A DNA stretch of 64,000 nucleotides from Phytohabitans flavus (GCF_011764545.1 NZ_AP022870.1:6826001-6890000), one strand, 5' to 3'. Positions 1-10,599 are shown, numbered from the stretch's first letter. Made by a program: numbers and translations. The notes: a model not told the origin generated them from the sequence alone.

Positions 1-1859
1 GTGGTGCCGGCCTGCGCGCGGCGATCGAGGCCCGGCTGGCCGGCAAGAAGACGGCGATCATCTCGAAGTCGCTCTTCGGCAAGGCGCACACGGTCATGGC
101 CGAGGGCGGCGCCGCCGCGGCGATGGGCAATGTCAACAGCCGCGACAACTGGATGGTGCACTACCGCGACACGATGCGCGGTGGCAAGTTCCTCAACAAC
201 TTCCGGATGGCCGAGCTGCACGCCAAGGAGGCGCCGAGCCGCATCTGGGAGCTGGAGACGTACGGAGCGCTCTTCGACCGTACGAAGGACGGCAAGATCT
301 CGCAGCGCAACTTCGGCGGCCACGAGTACCCGCGGCTGGCGCACGTCGGTGACCGCACCGGCCTGGAGCTGATCCGCACGCTCCAGCAGAAGATCGTGTC
401 CCTCCAGCAGGAGGACAAGGCCGCGACCGGTAGCTACGACTCGCGCATCCGGGTCTTCGCCGAGACCACGATCACCGAGCTGCTGCTCGACGGCGACAAG
501 GTAGCCGGCGCGTTCGGCTACTACCGGGAGACCGGCGAGTTCGTGCTCTTCGAGGCGCCCGCGGTCGTACTGGCCACGGGCGGCGTCGGCCGGTCGTACA
601 AGGTGACGTCGAACTCCTGGGAGTACACAGGCGACGGACACGCGCTCGCCCTGCGGGCCGGCGCCACGCTGATCAACATGGAGTTCCTCCAGTTCCACCC
701 GACCGGCATGGTCTGGCCCCCCTCGGTCAAGGGCATCCTGGTCACGGAGTCGGTCCGCGGCGACGGCGGTGTCCTGAAAAACTCCACGGGCAAGCGGTTC
801 ATGTTCGAGTACGTCCCCGACGTCTTCCGCAAGCAGTACGCGGAGACCGAGGAGGAGGCGGACCGCTGGTACACCGACCCGGACAACAACCGCCGCCCGC
901 CCGAGCTGCTGCCCCGTGACGAGGTGGCCCGCGCGATCAACAACGAGGTCAAGGAGGGCCGCGGCTCCCCGTCCGGCGGCGTCTTCCTGGACGTGTCCAC
1001 CCGGCTCCCGGCCGAGGAGATCAAGAAGCGGCTGCCGTCGATGCACCACCAGTTCAAGGAGCTGGCCGGTGTCGACATCACGCGGGAGCCCATGGAGGTC
1101 GGGCCGACCTGCCACTACGTCATGGGTGGCGTCGAGGTCGACCCGGACACCGCGGCCGCGTCCGGCACTGTGCAGGGGCTCTTCGCGGCCGGCGAGGTCT
1201 CCGGGGGCATGCACGGCTCCAACCGGCTCGGCGGCAACTCGCTGAGTGACCTGCTGGTCTTCGGCAAGCGCGCGGGTGAGCACGCCTCGTCGTACACGGA
1301 CGTGCTGGCTACCCGGCCGAGGGTGTCGCAGGCCGACCTGGACGCCGCGGTGGCGACCGCCTTGGCGCCGCTGGAGCGAAACGATGGCGAAAACCCGTAC
1401 ACGCTCCAGCAGGACCTCCAGGCCGTGATGGGCGACCTGGTCGGCATCATCCGCCGTAAGGGCGAGCTGGAGGAGTCGCTGGTCCGCCTCGCCGAGCTGC
1501 GCGAGCGGGTCAGCAAGGTCAGCGCGGCCGGCGGGCGCCGGTACAACCCCGGCTGGCACCTCGCCCTCGACCTGCGCAACATGCTCGTCGTATCGGAGTG
1601 CACGGCGAAGGCGGCACTGGAGCGGGAGGAGTCGCGCGGTGGGCACACCCGCGAGGACTTCCCGGCGATGCGACCGGAGTGGCGGCAGGTCAACCTGGTC
1701 TGCTCGCTCGACGGTGACAAGGTGCGGCTGGAGCACAAGCCGCTGCCGAGGATGCGGCCCGAGCTGATCAAGCTCTTCGACCGCGCGGAGCTTGCGAAGT
1801 ATCTGACCGATGAGGAGCTCGCCGAGTACGACGCGCTCGCTGAGGAGGCTGCCAAGTAA
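1..1859 (+). CDS. sdhA: Succinate dehydrogenase flavoprotein subunit (5'-truncated by window edge)
   Basis: This is the catalytic flavoprotein of succinate dehydrogenase (complex II), which oxidises succinate to fumarate and passes electrons via covalently bound FAD to SdhB at the membrane. The open frame runs from base 3 with no start, beginning GAGLRAAIEA, which is inside the N-terminal FAD-binding Rossmann fold, so only about 20-40 residues are missing. Visible family marks are the flavin/substrate segment QFHPTGM, the TESVRGDGG motif and the C-terminal FAD motif GSNRLGGNSL. The frame stays open to TAA at 1857-1859. The stop overlaps the sdhB start (TAATG), so the two are translationally coupled. 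The membrane-anchor gene would lie upstream, outside the window. The identification is firm. Confidence 0.97.
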   Translation, partial: GAGLRAAIEARLAGKKTAIISKSLFGKAHTVMAEGGAAAAMGNVNSRDNWMVHYRDTMRGGKFLNNFRMAELHAKEAPSRIWELETYGALFDRTKDGKISQRNFGGHEYPRLAHVGDRTGLELIRTLQQKIVSLQQEDKAATGSYDSRIRVFAETTITELLLDGDKVAGAFGYYRETGEFVLFEAPAVVLATGGVGRSYKVTSNSWEYTGDGHALALRAGATLINMEFLQFHPTGMVWPPSVKGILVTESVRGDGGVLKNSTGKRFMFEYVPDVFRKQYAETEEEADRWYTDPDNNRRPPELLPRDEVARAINNEVKEGRGSPSGGVFLDVSTRLPAEEIKKRLPSMHHQFKELAGVDITREPMEVGPTCHYVMGGVEVDPDTAAASGTVQGLFAAGEVSGGMHGSNRLGGNSLSDLLVFGKRAGEHASSYTDVLATRPRVSQADLDAAVATALAPLERNDGENPYTLQQDLQAVMGDLVGIIRRKGELEESLVRLAELRERVSKVSAAGGRRYNPGWHLALDLRNMLVVSECTAKAALEREESRGGHTREDFPAMRPEWRQVNLVCSLDGDKVRLEHKPLPRMRPELIKLFDRAELAKYLTDEELAEYDALAEEAAK

Positions 1860-2878
1860 TGGGCGCGAAGCGTCGTTTCAAGATCTGGCGGGGCGACCAG
1901 GCCGGCGGTGACCTGAAGGACTACGACGTCGAGGTCAACGACGGCGAGGTGGTCCTCGACGTCATCCACCGGCTCCAGGCCACGCAGACGCCGGACCTGG
2001 CCTGCCGATGGAACTGCAAGGCCGGCAAGTGCGGCTCCTGCTCGATGGAGATCAACGGTACGCCGCGGCTGGGCTGCATGACCCGGATGTCCACATTCGC
2101 CGAGGACGAGACCGTGACGGTCACTCCACTTCGGGCGTTCCCGGTGGTCCGCGACCTGGTGACGGACGTCTCCTTCAACTACGACAAGGCGCGGCAGACG
2201 CCCGCGTTCGCGCCGCCGGCCGACCTGGCCCCCGGCGAGTACCGGATGCAGCAGGTCGACGTCGAGCGCTCGCAGGAGTTCCGCAAGTGCATCGAGTGCT
2301 TCCTGTGCCAGAACACCTGCCACGTGGTGCGTGACCACGAGGAGAACAAGAAGGCGTTCGCCGGGCCGCGGTACTTCATCCGTGCCGCCGAGCTGGACAT
2401 GCACCCGCTCGACGCGCAGGAGGACCGCAAGGAGTTCGCCCAGGCCTCGATGGGTATGGGGTACTGCAACATCACGAAGTGCTGCACGGAGGTCTGCCCC
2501 GAGCACATCAAGATCACTGACAATGCGATCATTCCCATGAAGGAGCGGGTGGTCGACCGCCGGTACGACCCGCTGGTGTGGCTGGGCCGAAAGATCTTCC
2601 GTCGTGACCAGCTGGACGGCGCGGGCCAGGTCCCGGCCACCGCGCTCGTGGGAGCACGCACGGAAGGGTCCGAAGTGGCGCAGCACCATGGGCTCAACTG
2701 GCACCGCGAGATTCCGCAGCCGCAGGCCGCCCCGGTTGACGAAACCGGCCGCCTGCCGATCTCCGAGATCACGGCCGACCGACCGGGCGGCCCGTCGCCG
2801 TTCGGCGACGACCAGACGTTCCCTCTCCCGCCGGAGGGTCTCAACTACGCACACCCGAGCGGGACTGAGCAAGGCTGA
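1859..2878 (+). CDS. sdhB: Succinate dehydrogenase iron-sulfur subunit with long C-terminal tail
   Basis: SdhB is the electron-transfer subunit of succinate dehydrogenase and relays electrons from SdhA FAD to quinone. The N-terminal ferredoxin-like domain carries the 2Fe-2S ligands C53, C58, C61 and C73. The C-terminal domain carries the 4Fe-4S and 3Fe-4S ligands in CIECFLCQNTC and in CCTEVCPEH. The protein has 339 residues, against roughly 240-260 for most SdhB. The extra 80-90 residues lie after the last cluster motif and are rich in Pro, Gly and Asp, with no recognised domain. Composition and frame look native, so I take this as a lineage-specific tail rather than a fusion artefact. The start overlaps the sdhA stop, and a strong hairpin terminator follows within 10 bases of the stop. 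Confidence 0.96.
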   Translation: MGAKRRFKIWRGDQAGGDLKDYDVEVNDGEVVLDVIHRLQATQTPDLACRWNCKAGKCGSCSMEINGTPRLGCMTRMSTFAEDETVTVTPLRAFPVVRDLVTDVSFNYDKARQTPAFAPPADLAPGEYRMQQVDVERSQEFRKCIECFLCQNTCHVVRDHEENKKAFAGPRYFIRAAELDMHPLDAQEDRKEFAQASMGMGYCNITKCCTEVCPEHIKITDNAIIPMKERVVDRRYDPLVWLGRKIFRRDQLDGAGQVPATALVGARTEGSEVAQHHGLNWHREIPQPQAAPVDETGRLPISEITADRPGGPSPFGDDQTFPLPPEGLNYAHPSGTEQG

Positions 2879-2886
2879 GCATGGCG

Positions 2887-2917
2887 AAGGCGCCCCGGGA
2901 CACTCCCGGGGCGCCTT
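2887..2917. terminator. Bidirectional hairpin terminator between sdhB and the Nudix gene
   Basis: A perfect 14-base inverted repeat (arms 2887-2900 and 2904-2917, 3-base loop) lies 9 bases after the sdhB stop and 13 bases after the end of the convergent Nudix gene. There is no strong U-tract, as is common for actinobacterial terminators. It probably serves both genes. Confidence 0.85.
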
Positions 2918-2930
2918 CTCACGTCAGGCC

Positions 2931-3344
2931 CTACTGCCGCTTCAGGAACGGTGGCAGGGCGGCCACGATCGGCGCGTCGGCTGGCAGCCACTGCACGGAG
3001 AGCAGCTCCTCGGTGCCGAGCCAGCGCAGCTCCTCGTGCTCCAGCGCCTGCGGCACACCACCGTCGAGCAGCTCAGCCGTGAACACGCGCAGCAGCGCAC
3101 GCCCGTGTCCGAGGAGCACGTCTTCCCCTACGCGCTCGCCGACCGCGACCCGTACACCGAGCTCTTCCTCGCACTCGCGGACGAGTGCCTCCACGTCCGA
3201 CTCGCCAGGTTCGACCTTCCCACCGGGAAACTCCCACATACCGGCCATTTCGGGAGGATCAGACCGAGCACACGCCAAAACCTTCCCGTCTACGATGATC
3301 GCGGCGCCGACGATGATCCTTTGGTTAATCCGTTCGGACTGCAC
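2931..3344 (-). CDS. Nudix hydrolase, MutT/8-oxo-dGTP diphosphatase type
   Basis: Small Nudix pyrophosphohydrolase of about 137 residues, resembling MutT-type enzymes that clear oxidised or unwanted nucleoside triphosphates. The Nudix box is complete: GGKVEPGE followed by RECEEELGV, giving the G-x5-E-x7-RE-x2-EE-x-G pattern. The frame is open upstream to 3506, but that stretch looks non-coding. I chose GTG at 3344 because it starts just before the first beta strand (SERINQRIIVGAAI) and is preceded by GGAAGG 10 bases upstream. The exact substrate cannot be read from sequence. It is convergent with sdhB, sharing the terminator at 2887-2917, and divergent from the next gene. Confidence 0.88.
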   Translation of the reverse strand: MQSERINQRIIVGAAIIVDGKVLACARSDPPEMAGMWEFPGGKVEPGESDVEALVRECEEELGVRVAVGERVGEDVLLGHGRALLRVFTAELLDGGVPQALEHEELRWLGTEELLSVQWLPADAPIVAALPPFLKRQ

Positions 3345-3528
3345 GGCCGACCAGCCTTCCAGATCAATAAAGAATTCGGGTGCCTGAGCCGTCCCGTACG
3401 GCACCAGAAGACGGAAATGTGGGCGTGGACACACCAGCCGGTTAGCGGCAAGACTGGGGGCACCGAACGATGACGAGATGGCGACGATTTGGCCACAAGC
3501 CGGCAACGACGCCTGGGAGGTGTGACAT

Positions 3529-3840
3529 ATGCGTGCTCTGTGGGGAAGCAGGGCGGCCCGTGACTACCTCAGCGACGCCCTGACCCTGCTGCCTGGTTGG
3601 ACCCGGGAGGGTCGGCAGATCAAGCGCACGCTGGTAATCGACGATTCACAACACGCAGCACTCACCGAGCGTATCAAGGTAGTCGCCGATGCGTTACACC
3701 TCCAGCCGGAGGTACGGCGCCTCGATGGCCGCACCCAGATCCGCTTGACGCCACGCGACAGCGAAGACATCACCGAGGGCGTGGTCACGCTCGCCGCCCG
3801 CATCGAAGACGCGTACCGGACCGTGACCGGCGAAGCGTGA
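3529..3840 (+). CDS. Pterin-4a-carbinolamine dehydratase-like protein lacking the catalytic histidines
   Basis: 103-residue protein with the overall pattern of the pterin-4a-carbinolamine dehydratase (PCD/DCoH) fold: GWTREG, then a charged strand, an alpha helix, and a C-terminal LTPRDSEDITEG segment followed by LAARI. PCDs normally recycle 4a-hydroxy-tetrahydrobiopterin and use an (E/D)-x-x-x-HH-P motif plus a later T-H-D. Here those positions read LHLQPEV and TPRD, so the histidine pair and the later His are missing. It may be a degenerate or re-purposed homologue rather than an active dehydratase. A ribosome site GGAGGT lies 9 bases before ATG. Family assignment is moderate; enzymatic activity is doubtful. 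Confidence 0.7.
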   Translation: MRALWGSRAARDYLSDALTLLPGWTREGRQIKRTLVIDDSQHAALTERIKVVADALHLQPEVRRLDGRTQIRLTPRDSEDITEGVVTLAARIEDAYRTVTGEA

Positions 3841-3865
3841 GGCCGCATCAGGCAACGCGGCCAGG

Positions 3866-4950
<1,085 letters not shown>

Positions 4951-5072
4951 GGGCCGCCAGTCTACGCGCCGCCCGGCACCCGCCGGCCACGCGGACTCCC
5001 TCGACGGCTCGTCACACGGTCGTGTCCGAAAACCGCGAGCTTCTGGCTCGCGGTCCGGGCACGATCGACAGC

Positions 5073-6482
5073 GTGGAGTTGGACTTCGAGCGGTGCTACC
5101 GGGCCGTGGACAGCCGTGACGGGCGGTTCGACGGCTGGTTCTACACCGCGGTCACCTCGACCGGCATCTACTGCCGGCCGTCCTGTCCCGCCGTCACGCC
5201 GAAGCCGGAAAACGTGCGCTTCTACCCGTCCGCGGCCGCCGCACAGCGCGCCGGCTTCCGGGCCTGCAAGCGGTGCCGCCCGGACGCGGCGCCCGGCTCG
5301 CCGGAGTGGGACGTCCGCGCCGACGTGGTCGGCCGGGCGATGCGGCTGATCTCCGACGGCGTGGTGGACCGCGCCGGCGTACCGGGGCTGGCCAGCCGCC
5401 TCGGCTACACCGAGCGGCACCTGCACCGGATGCTCACGGCCGAGCTCGGCGCGGGGCCGCTCGCCCTGGCCCGGGCACAGCGGGCGCAGACCGCGCGCAT
5501 CCTGATCGAGACGACCGACCTCGGGCTGGCCGAGATCGCGTTCGCGGCCGGGTTCGGCAGCGTACGGCAGTTCAACGACACGATCCGCGAGGTCTTCGGG
5601 TCGCCGCCGTCGGCACTGCGCAAGCCGAGGCGGGGACCGGCACCCGAGCCCGGCGCGATCCACCTCCGCCTGGCGTACCGGCCGCCGCTGCACGCCGAGT
5701 CGCTGGTGGAGTTCCTGGCGCTGCGGGCGATACCGGGCGTGGAGGAGGTGGACGCGACGACGTACCGGCGGGCGCTGCGCCTGCCGCACGGCTGCGGCAC
5801 GGTCGAGCTGACCCCGACCCCCGGCTACGTGGCCGCCCTCCTGCGCCTCTCCGACGTACGCGACCTATCGCCGGCCGTGGCCCGCTGCCGCCGGCTGCTC
5901 GACCTGGACGCCGACCCGGTGGCGGTGGACGCCGTGCTGGCCGAGGACGAGGCGCTCGCGGCCTCGGTCGCGAAAGAGCCGGGCGTACGGGTGCCCCGCT
6001 CGGTGGACAGCTTCGAGATGGCGGTACGGGCGATCGTCGGCCAGCAGATCTCGGTGGTCGCCGCCCGCAAGGTGCTCTCGCGGCTTGTGCCCTCCGGCGA
6101 GCAGCTCAGCCCGTTCCCCACACCGGAGGAGGTGCTGGCGCTGCCGGACGAGGCGTTCAAGATGCCGGGCGCGCGGCGGGACACGATCCGGGCGCTCGCG
6201 TCAGCGGTCGCCAGCGGCGAGCTGGACCTCGACCCGGGCGCGGACCGGGAGGAAGCCGTCCACAACCTCACCAAGCTGCCCGGCATCGGCTCCTGGACCG
6301 CCAGTTACGTCGCGATGCGCGGGATCGGCGACCCGGACTCGTTCCTCCCCACCGACCTGGGCGTGCGCCGGGGCGCGAAGGCGCTCGGGCTTCCCGACGA
6401 TCCGAAGGCGCTCGACGCGCACGCCGCCCGCTGGGCGCCGTGGCGCTCGTACGCCCTGATCCGACTCTGGAGACAAGGATGA
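5073..6482 (+). CDS. Ada-AlkA fusion: methylphosphotriester sensor/AraC regulator fused to 3-methyladenine DNA glycosylase
   Basis: Three modules are visible. Residues 1-75 form the Ada zinc domain with four cysteines (C34, C38, C65, C68) in GIYCRPSCP and ACKRC, the first probably accepting methyl groups from DNA phosphotriesters. Residues about 85-185 form an AraC-type helix-turn-helix. Residues about 195-469 form an AlkA-type helix-hairpin-helix glycosylase, with LPGIGSWTASY and a likely catalytic Asp in LPTDLGVRRG. It should sense alkylation damage, activate transcription and excise alkylated bases. I chose GTG 5073 because it matches known Ada N-termini (ELDFERCYRAV); an in-frame GTG at 5022 would add 17 residues. 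It overlaps ogt by an ATGA, so the pair is an operon. The C-terminal Ada methyltransferase domain is replaced by the separate downstream gene. Confidence 0.93.
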   Translation: MELDFERCYRAVDSRDGRFDGWFYTAVTSTGIYCRPSCPAVTPKPENVRFYPSAAAAQRAGFRACKRCRPDAAPGSPEWDVRADVVGRAMRLISDGVVDRAGVPGLASRLGYTERHLHRMLTAELGAGPLALARAQRAQTARILIETTDLGLAEIAFAAGFGSVRQFNDTIREVFGSPPSALRKPRRGPAPEPGAIHLRLAYRPPLHAESLVEFLALRAIPGVEEVDATTYRRALRLPHGCGTVELTPTPGYVAALLRLSDVRDLSPAVARCRRLLDLDADPVAVDAVLAEDEALAASVAKEPGVRVPRSVDSFEMAVRAIVGQQISVVAARKVLSRLVPSGEQLSPFPTPEEVLALPDEAFKMPGARRDTIRALASAVASGELDLDPGADREEAVHNLTKLPGIGSWTASYVAMRGIGDPDSFLPTDLGVRRGAKALGLPDDPKALDAHAARWAPWRSYALIRLWRQG

Positions 6483-6979
6483 ACAGCACTGTTGTGCAAA
6501 CCGCCGCCGGGCCGTTCACGATCCTGGTGAGCGACGCGGGCGCGGTACGCGCGGCCGGCTTCACCACGGACGTGGGGCAGCTGCTCCCGCTGGTACACCG
6601 GAGCCTGAGGGAGGAGCCGCGGCCGCGACCGGACCTCGGACCGGTCAGCGAGGCGGTGCTGTCCTATTTGGATGGTGATTTGACCGCGATCGACGAGGTA
6701 CCGGTCGAGCAGCGCACCGGCGGCCAGTACCTCGCGCACGCCTGGGAGGTGCTGCGCGAGGTGAAGCCGGGGCAGCCGGTCACGTACACCGGGTTCGCCG
6801 AGCTGTCCGGCCGGCCGGCGGCGATCCGGGCCGCGGCGACCGCCTGTGCCCGGAACGCGGTCGCGCTGTTCGTTCCGTGCCACCGCGTCCTGGGTACCGA
6901 CGGCACGCTACGCGGCTACCGCTGGGGGCTAGACATCAAGAAGTGGCTTCTGGCGCACGAGCGGACAACCAACTCGTAA
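6479..6979 (+). CDS. ogt: Methylated-DNA-[protein]-cysteine S-methyltransferase
   Basis: Suicide repair protein that transfers the methyl group from O6-methylguanine (and O4-methylthymine) to its own cysteine. The active-site motif PCHRVLG is present near residue 140, preceded by the helix-turn-helix segment that flips the base (TGFAELSGRPAAIRAAA). The length of 166 residues is typical. The start ATG overlaps the ada-alkA stop as ATGA, so translation is coupled and the alkylation-responsive upstream protein probably induces its own operon including this gene. Confidence 0.95.
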   Translation: MNSTVVQTAAGPFTILVSDAGAVRAAGFTTDVGQLLPLVHRSLREEPRPRPDLGPVSEAVLSYLDGDLTAIDEVPVEQRTGGQYLAHAWEVLREVKPGQPVTYTGFAELSGRPAAIRAAATACARNAVALFVPCHRVLGTDGTLRGYRWGLDIKKWLLAHERTTNS

Positions 6980-7008
6980 ACGTCAGACATAACGGCTACC
7001 GTCACTGT

Positions 7009-8783
7009 GTGCACTACGACGGTGACCGACGGCGTCCAGTGCACAACTTGTGGCGTATCCGTCGTTATGTCCGTCCTTATCTGACTCTTATGGTGTGGCT
7101 GGTGCTCGCGGCCTTCGCGGCCACGGGCGCCAGCATTGCCGTGCCGCTGGTGGTCCAGCGCGTCGTCGACGGACCGATCGTCGACCGCGACCCGACCGGC
7201 CTGTGGTGGCTCGGCGGTCTCGTCGCCGCGTTCGGCCTCATCGAGGCGGGGCTCATCTTCATCCGGCGGTGGACCCAGGCGGCGTCCGCGCTGGGCATGG
7301 AAGCCACGATCCGTAACGACGTCTACGCCCACCTCCAGCGCCTCCAGATCGGCTTCCACGACCAGTGGCAGTCCGGGCAGCTGCTGTCGCGGGTCACCAC
7401 CGACCTGTCGGTGATCCGGCGGTTCCTGTCGTTCGGGCTGGTCTTCCTGGTCGTCAACCTGGCCACGTATGTGACGGTGGTCGCGCTCCTCATCCACCTG
7501 CGGTGGCCGCTCGGGCTGCTCGTGGCGGCGAGCGCGATCCCGCTGTTCATCCTGAGCCGGCGCTTCTCGAAGGCGTACATCGCCGCCTCCCGGCGGATGC
7601 AGGACGAGCTGGGCGACGTGGCCACGCTTGTCGAGGAGTCCGCGCAGGGCTGCGCACGATCAAGGCGTTCGGGCGGCGGCCTTTCATGGCCAAGCGCTTC
7701 GGCCAGGAGGCTCGTCAGCTGCACGACACGGCGATCGGCAAGGGGCGGCTGCTCGCACTCAGCTCGGCCCGCTTCGACCTGGTGCCCAACCTGACGCTCG
7801 CGGTGGTGCTTGTCGCCGGCTCGGCGACGGTCGCCTCGGGCGGCATGACGCTGGGCGAGCTCGTCGCGTTCGTCTCGCTACAGCTGATGCTGATCTGGCC
7901 GATCGAGTCGCTCGGCTGGATCATCGCGAACGCGCAGGAGGCGATGACCGCCGCCGACCGCATCTACGAGGTGCTCGACACCCCGCCCTCCATCGTGGAC
8001 AGGCCGGGTGCGGTCACGGTGGCCGAGTCCCGTGGCCACGTGCGGTTCGAGAAGGTGGGGTTCACCTACCCGGGCACGGATGCGCCTGTACTCCGCCGCA
8101 TCGACCTGGACGTGCGACCAGGCGAGACGCTTGCCATCGTCGGCGCCACGGGATGCGGCAAGACAAGCCTTGTCTCGCTGCTGCCCCGCCTCTACGACGT
8201 CACCGGCGGGCGGATCACGCTCGACGGGCGGGACATCCGGGACATCCAGCTCGACTCGCTGCGGCGCCTCGTGGGCATGGCGTTCGAAGACCCGACGCTC
8301 TTCTCGATGTCGGTGCGGGAAAACCTGACGCTCGGCCGCCGGGAGACCACCGACGACGAGATCTACGAGGCGCTACGGGTGGCGCAGGCCGATTTCGTGT
8401 ACGACTTGCCGTGGGGGCTCGACACCCGCATCGGCGAGCAGGGGCTCTCCCTCTCCGGCGGGCAGCGGCAGCGGCTCGCGCTGGCCCGCGCGGTTATCGG
8501 CCATCCGCGCGTGCTGGTGCTGGACGACCCACTCTCCGCACTCGACGTACACACCGAGGCGCTCGTGGAGGAGGCGCTCGCCCGGGTGCTGCACGGCACC
8601 ACCGCGCTGCTCGTCGTGCACAGACCGTCCACAGTGGCCCTCGCCGACCGGGTGGCGCTCCTCGACGGCGGTGAGATCGCCGCGATCGGGACCCACTCGG
8701 AGCTGCTCGAGACCGTGCCTGCCTACCGCGCCGCCCTGTCCGCCGAAGCGTTGGGTGTCCCGGACGATGTCGTCAGCCGATAG
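7009..8783 (+). CDS. ABC exporter half-transporter 1, membrane plus ATPase domain (one-base frameshift in this assembly)
   Basis: Type IV ABC exporter with fused domains. About residues 15-300 hold six predicted membrane helices (LTLMVWLVLAAFAATGA and others), followed by an ATPase with Walker A GATGCGKTSL, signature LSGGQRQRLALARA, Walker B VLVLDDPLSALD and an H-loop VHRPST. The membrane part is broken by one missing base near 7650: the expected EESAQGLRTIKAFGR reads GCARSRR. Restoring one C rejoins both halves. GTG 7009 was chosen because it starts just before the first helix and TACCGT (6997-7002) ends six bases upstream, the leaderless pattern. It overlaps the next ABC gene by 17 bases, so the two probably form a heterodimer. 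The substrate is unknown; drugs, lipids or peptides are all possible. Confidence 0.9.
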
Positions 8784-10599
8784 CTGGCGCGGCCGCGCGG
8801 CGGACGGGGCCGCCGATCAGACCCTCGCGGAGACCGGATCGGTCGTCCGGCTGCGCGCCCGCAGCCGGGTGCTGCTCGGCTCGCTGATCCGCCCGCACCG
8901 CCGGGCACTCGGGCTCGCCATCGGGCTACTGCTGTTGCAGAACGCGGCCGGCATGGCCGGGCCGTACCTGGTCATGCTCGGCATCGACCGGGGCATCCCA
9001 CCCCTGCGCGACAACGGCGACATGACCCCGCTGATCGCGATCGCCACCGCGTTCCTGGCCGCGGCCGCTGGAGAGTACCTGGGCAAGCGCGGCTTCCTCA
9101 TCCTCTCCGCCCGGATCGGCCAGGCCGTCCTGCTCGACCTGCGCCAGCGCGTGTACGACCACTTCCAGCGCCTCTCCGTCGACTTCCACGAGCGGTACAC
9201 CTCAGGCCGGGTCGTGGCCCGCCTCACCAGTGACATGGACTCCATCGCCGAGCTCGTGGACGGCGGCATCGACGACCTCGTGCTCGCCGGCCTCTCCGTA
9301 CTCTCCGTCGCCGGCATCCTCCTCTGGCTCGACGCCCCACTGGCCGCCGTCACGCTGCTGGCCTTCCCGTTCCTACTGTGGCTGTCCCGCTGGTTCGCCC
9401 GCGCCTCCGCCCGCGCGTACCGCCGGACCCGCGAAGCCGTCGCCCTGGTGATCGTCCACTTCGTGGAGTCACTTGGCGGCATCCGCGCGGTGCAGGCGTT
9501 CCGGCGCGAGCCCCGCAACCAACAGATCTTCGAAGACCTCAACGACGACTACCGCCAGGCCAACCTGCACGCCTTCCGCCTCATCGCCATCTATTCGCCC
9601 GGCATCAAGGTCATCGGCAACATCGCCATCGCCGTCGTCCTCACCTACGGCGGCTGGCAGGTCATGCACGGCCACACCGAGATCGGCGTCCTCGCCGCGT
9701 TCCTGCTCTACCTACGCCGCTTCTTCGAACCCATGCAGGAGCTGAGCCAGTTCTACAACGTGCTCCAGTCCGCCACCGCCGCACTCGAAAAGCTCGCCGG
9801 CGTACTTGACGAGAAGCCCGCCGTACCCGAGCCCGCGACAGCCGCGGCGCTCCCGGCCGGCGGCGGTGGTGCCCTGACCTTCCGCTCGGTCTGCTTTCAC
9901 TACCGCCCCGACCAGCCCATCCTGCCCACCCTGGACCTGGACGTCCCGGCCGGGCAGACCGTCGCCCTGGTCGGCCCCACCGGCGCCGGAAAGTCCACCA
10001 TCGCCAAGCTCGTCGCCCGCTTCTACGACCCGGTCGGCGGCACCGTCACGCTCGACGGCATCGACCTGCGCGAGGTCGCCGACGCCGACCTACGCCGCGC
10101 CGTCGTCATGGTCACTCAGGAAAACCACCTCTTCTCCGGCACCGTCGCCGACAACATCCGCTTCGGCCGCCCGGGTTCCTCGGACGAGGAAGTGGCCAAG
10201 GCCGCCCGCGCCATCGGCGCTGACGCCTTCATCGAAGCCCTCCCCCACGGGTACGACACCGACGTACACCGCCGCGGCGGCCGCCTCTCCGCGGGGCAGC
10301 GGCAGCTTGTCGCCTTCGCCCGCGCCTTCCTGGCCGACCCCACGGTCCTCATCCTCGACGAGGCCACCTCGTCGCTTGACGTCCCCAGCGAACGCCTTGT
10401 CCAGCGGGCCCTGCGCACCATCCTTCGCGAACGCACCGCACTCGTCATCGCCCACCGCCTGTCCACAGTGGAGATCGCCGACCGGGTACTCGTCCTGGAA
10501 GCCGGACGCATCGTGGAGGACGGCCCGCCAGACGACCTGATCGCCGGTGGTGGCCGCTACGCCGACCTGCACCGGCAGTGGCGCGACTCGCTGGTCTGA
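8767..10599 (+). CDS. ABC exporter half-transporter 2, membrane plus ATPase domain
   Basis: Partner of the preceding ABC exporter. The N-terminal membrane domain is followed by an ATPase with Walker A GPTGAGKSTIA, a slightly altered signature LSAGQRQLVAFARAF, Walker B VLILDEATSSLD and switch IAHRLST. ATG 8767 lies inside the 3' end of the upstream gene (17-base overlap), which implies coupled translation and equal production. In heterodimeric exporters one ATPase site is often degenerate. Here this half has the canonical DE at the Walker B end (LDEA) while its partner has LDDP, suggesting the partner contributes the weak site. The stop is at 10597-10599. The substrate is not inferable. Confidence 0.93.
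   Translation: MSSADSWRGRAADGAADQTLAETGSVVRLRARSRVLLGSLIRPHRRALGLAIGLLLLQNAAGMAGPYLVMLGIDRGIPPLRDNGDMTPLIAIATAFLAAAAGEYLGKRGFLILSARIGQAVLLDLRQRVYDHFQRLSVDFHERYTSGRVVARLTSDMDSIAELVDGGIDDLVLAGLSVLSVAGILLWLDAPLAAVTLLAFPFLLWLSRWFARASARAYRRTREAVALVIVHFVESLGGIRAVQAFRREPRNQQIFEDLNDDYRQANLHAFRLIAIYSPGIKVIGNIAIAVVLTYGGWQVMHGHTEIGVLAAFLLYLRRFFEPMQELSQFYNVLQSATAALEKLAGVLDEKPAVPEPATAAALPAGGGGALTFRSVCFHYRPDQPILPTLDLDVPAGQTVALVGPTGAGKSTIAKLVARFYDPVGGTVTLDGIDLREVADADLRRAVVMVTQENHLFSGTVADNIRFGRPGSSDEEVAKAARAIGADAFIEALPHGYDTDVHRRGGRLSAGQRQLVAFARAFLADPTVLILDEATSSLDVPSERLVQRALRTILRERTALVIAHRLSTVEIADRVLVLEAGRIVEDGPPDDLIAGGGRYADLHRQWRDSLV

Noticed and set aside
1115..2872. 585-codon open frame on the minus strand opposite sdhA/sdhB
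   Set aside because: Shadow of two certain genes; composition is Arg/Pro/Leu-rich antisense nonsense with no recognisable domain.
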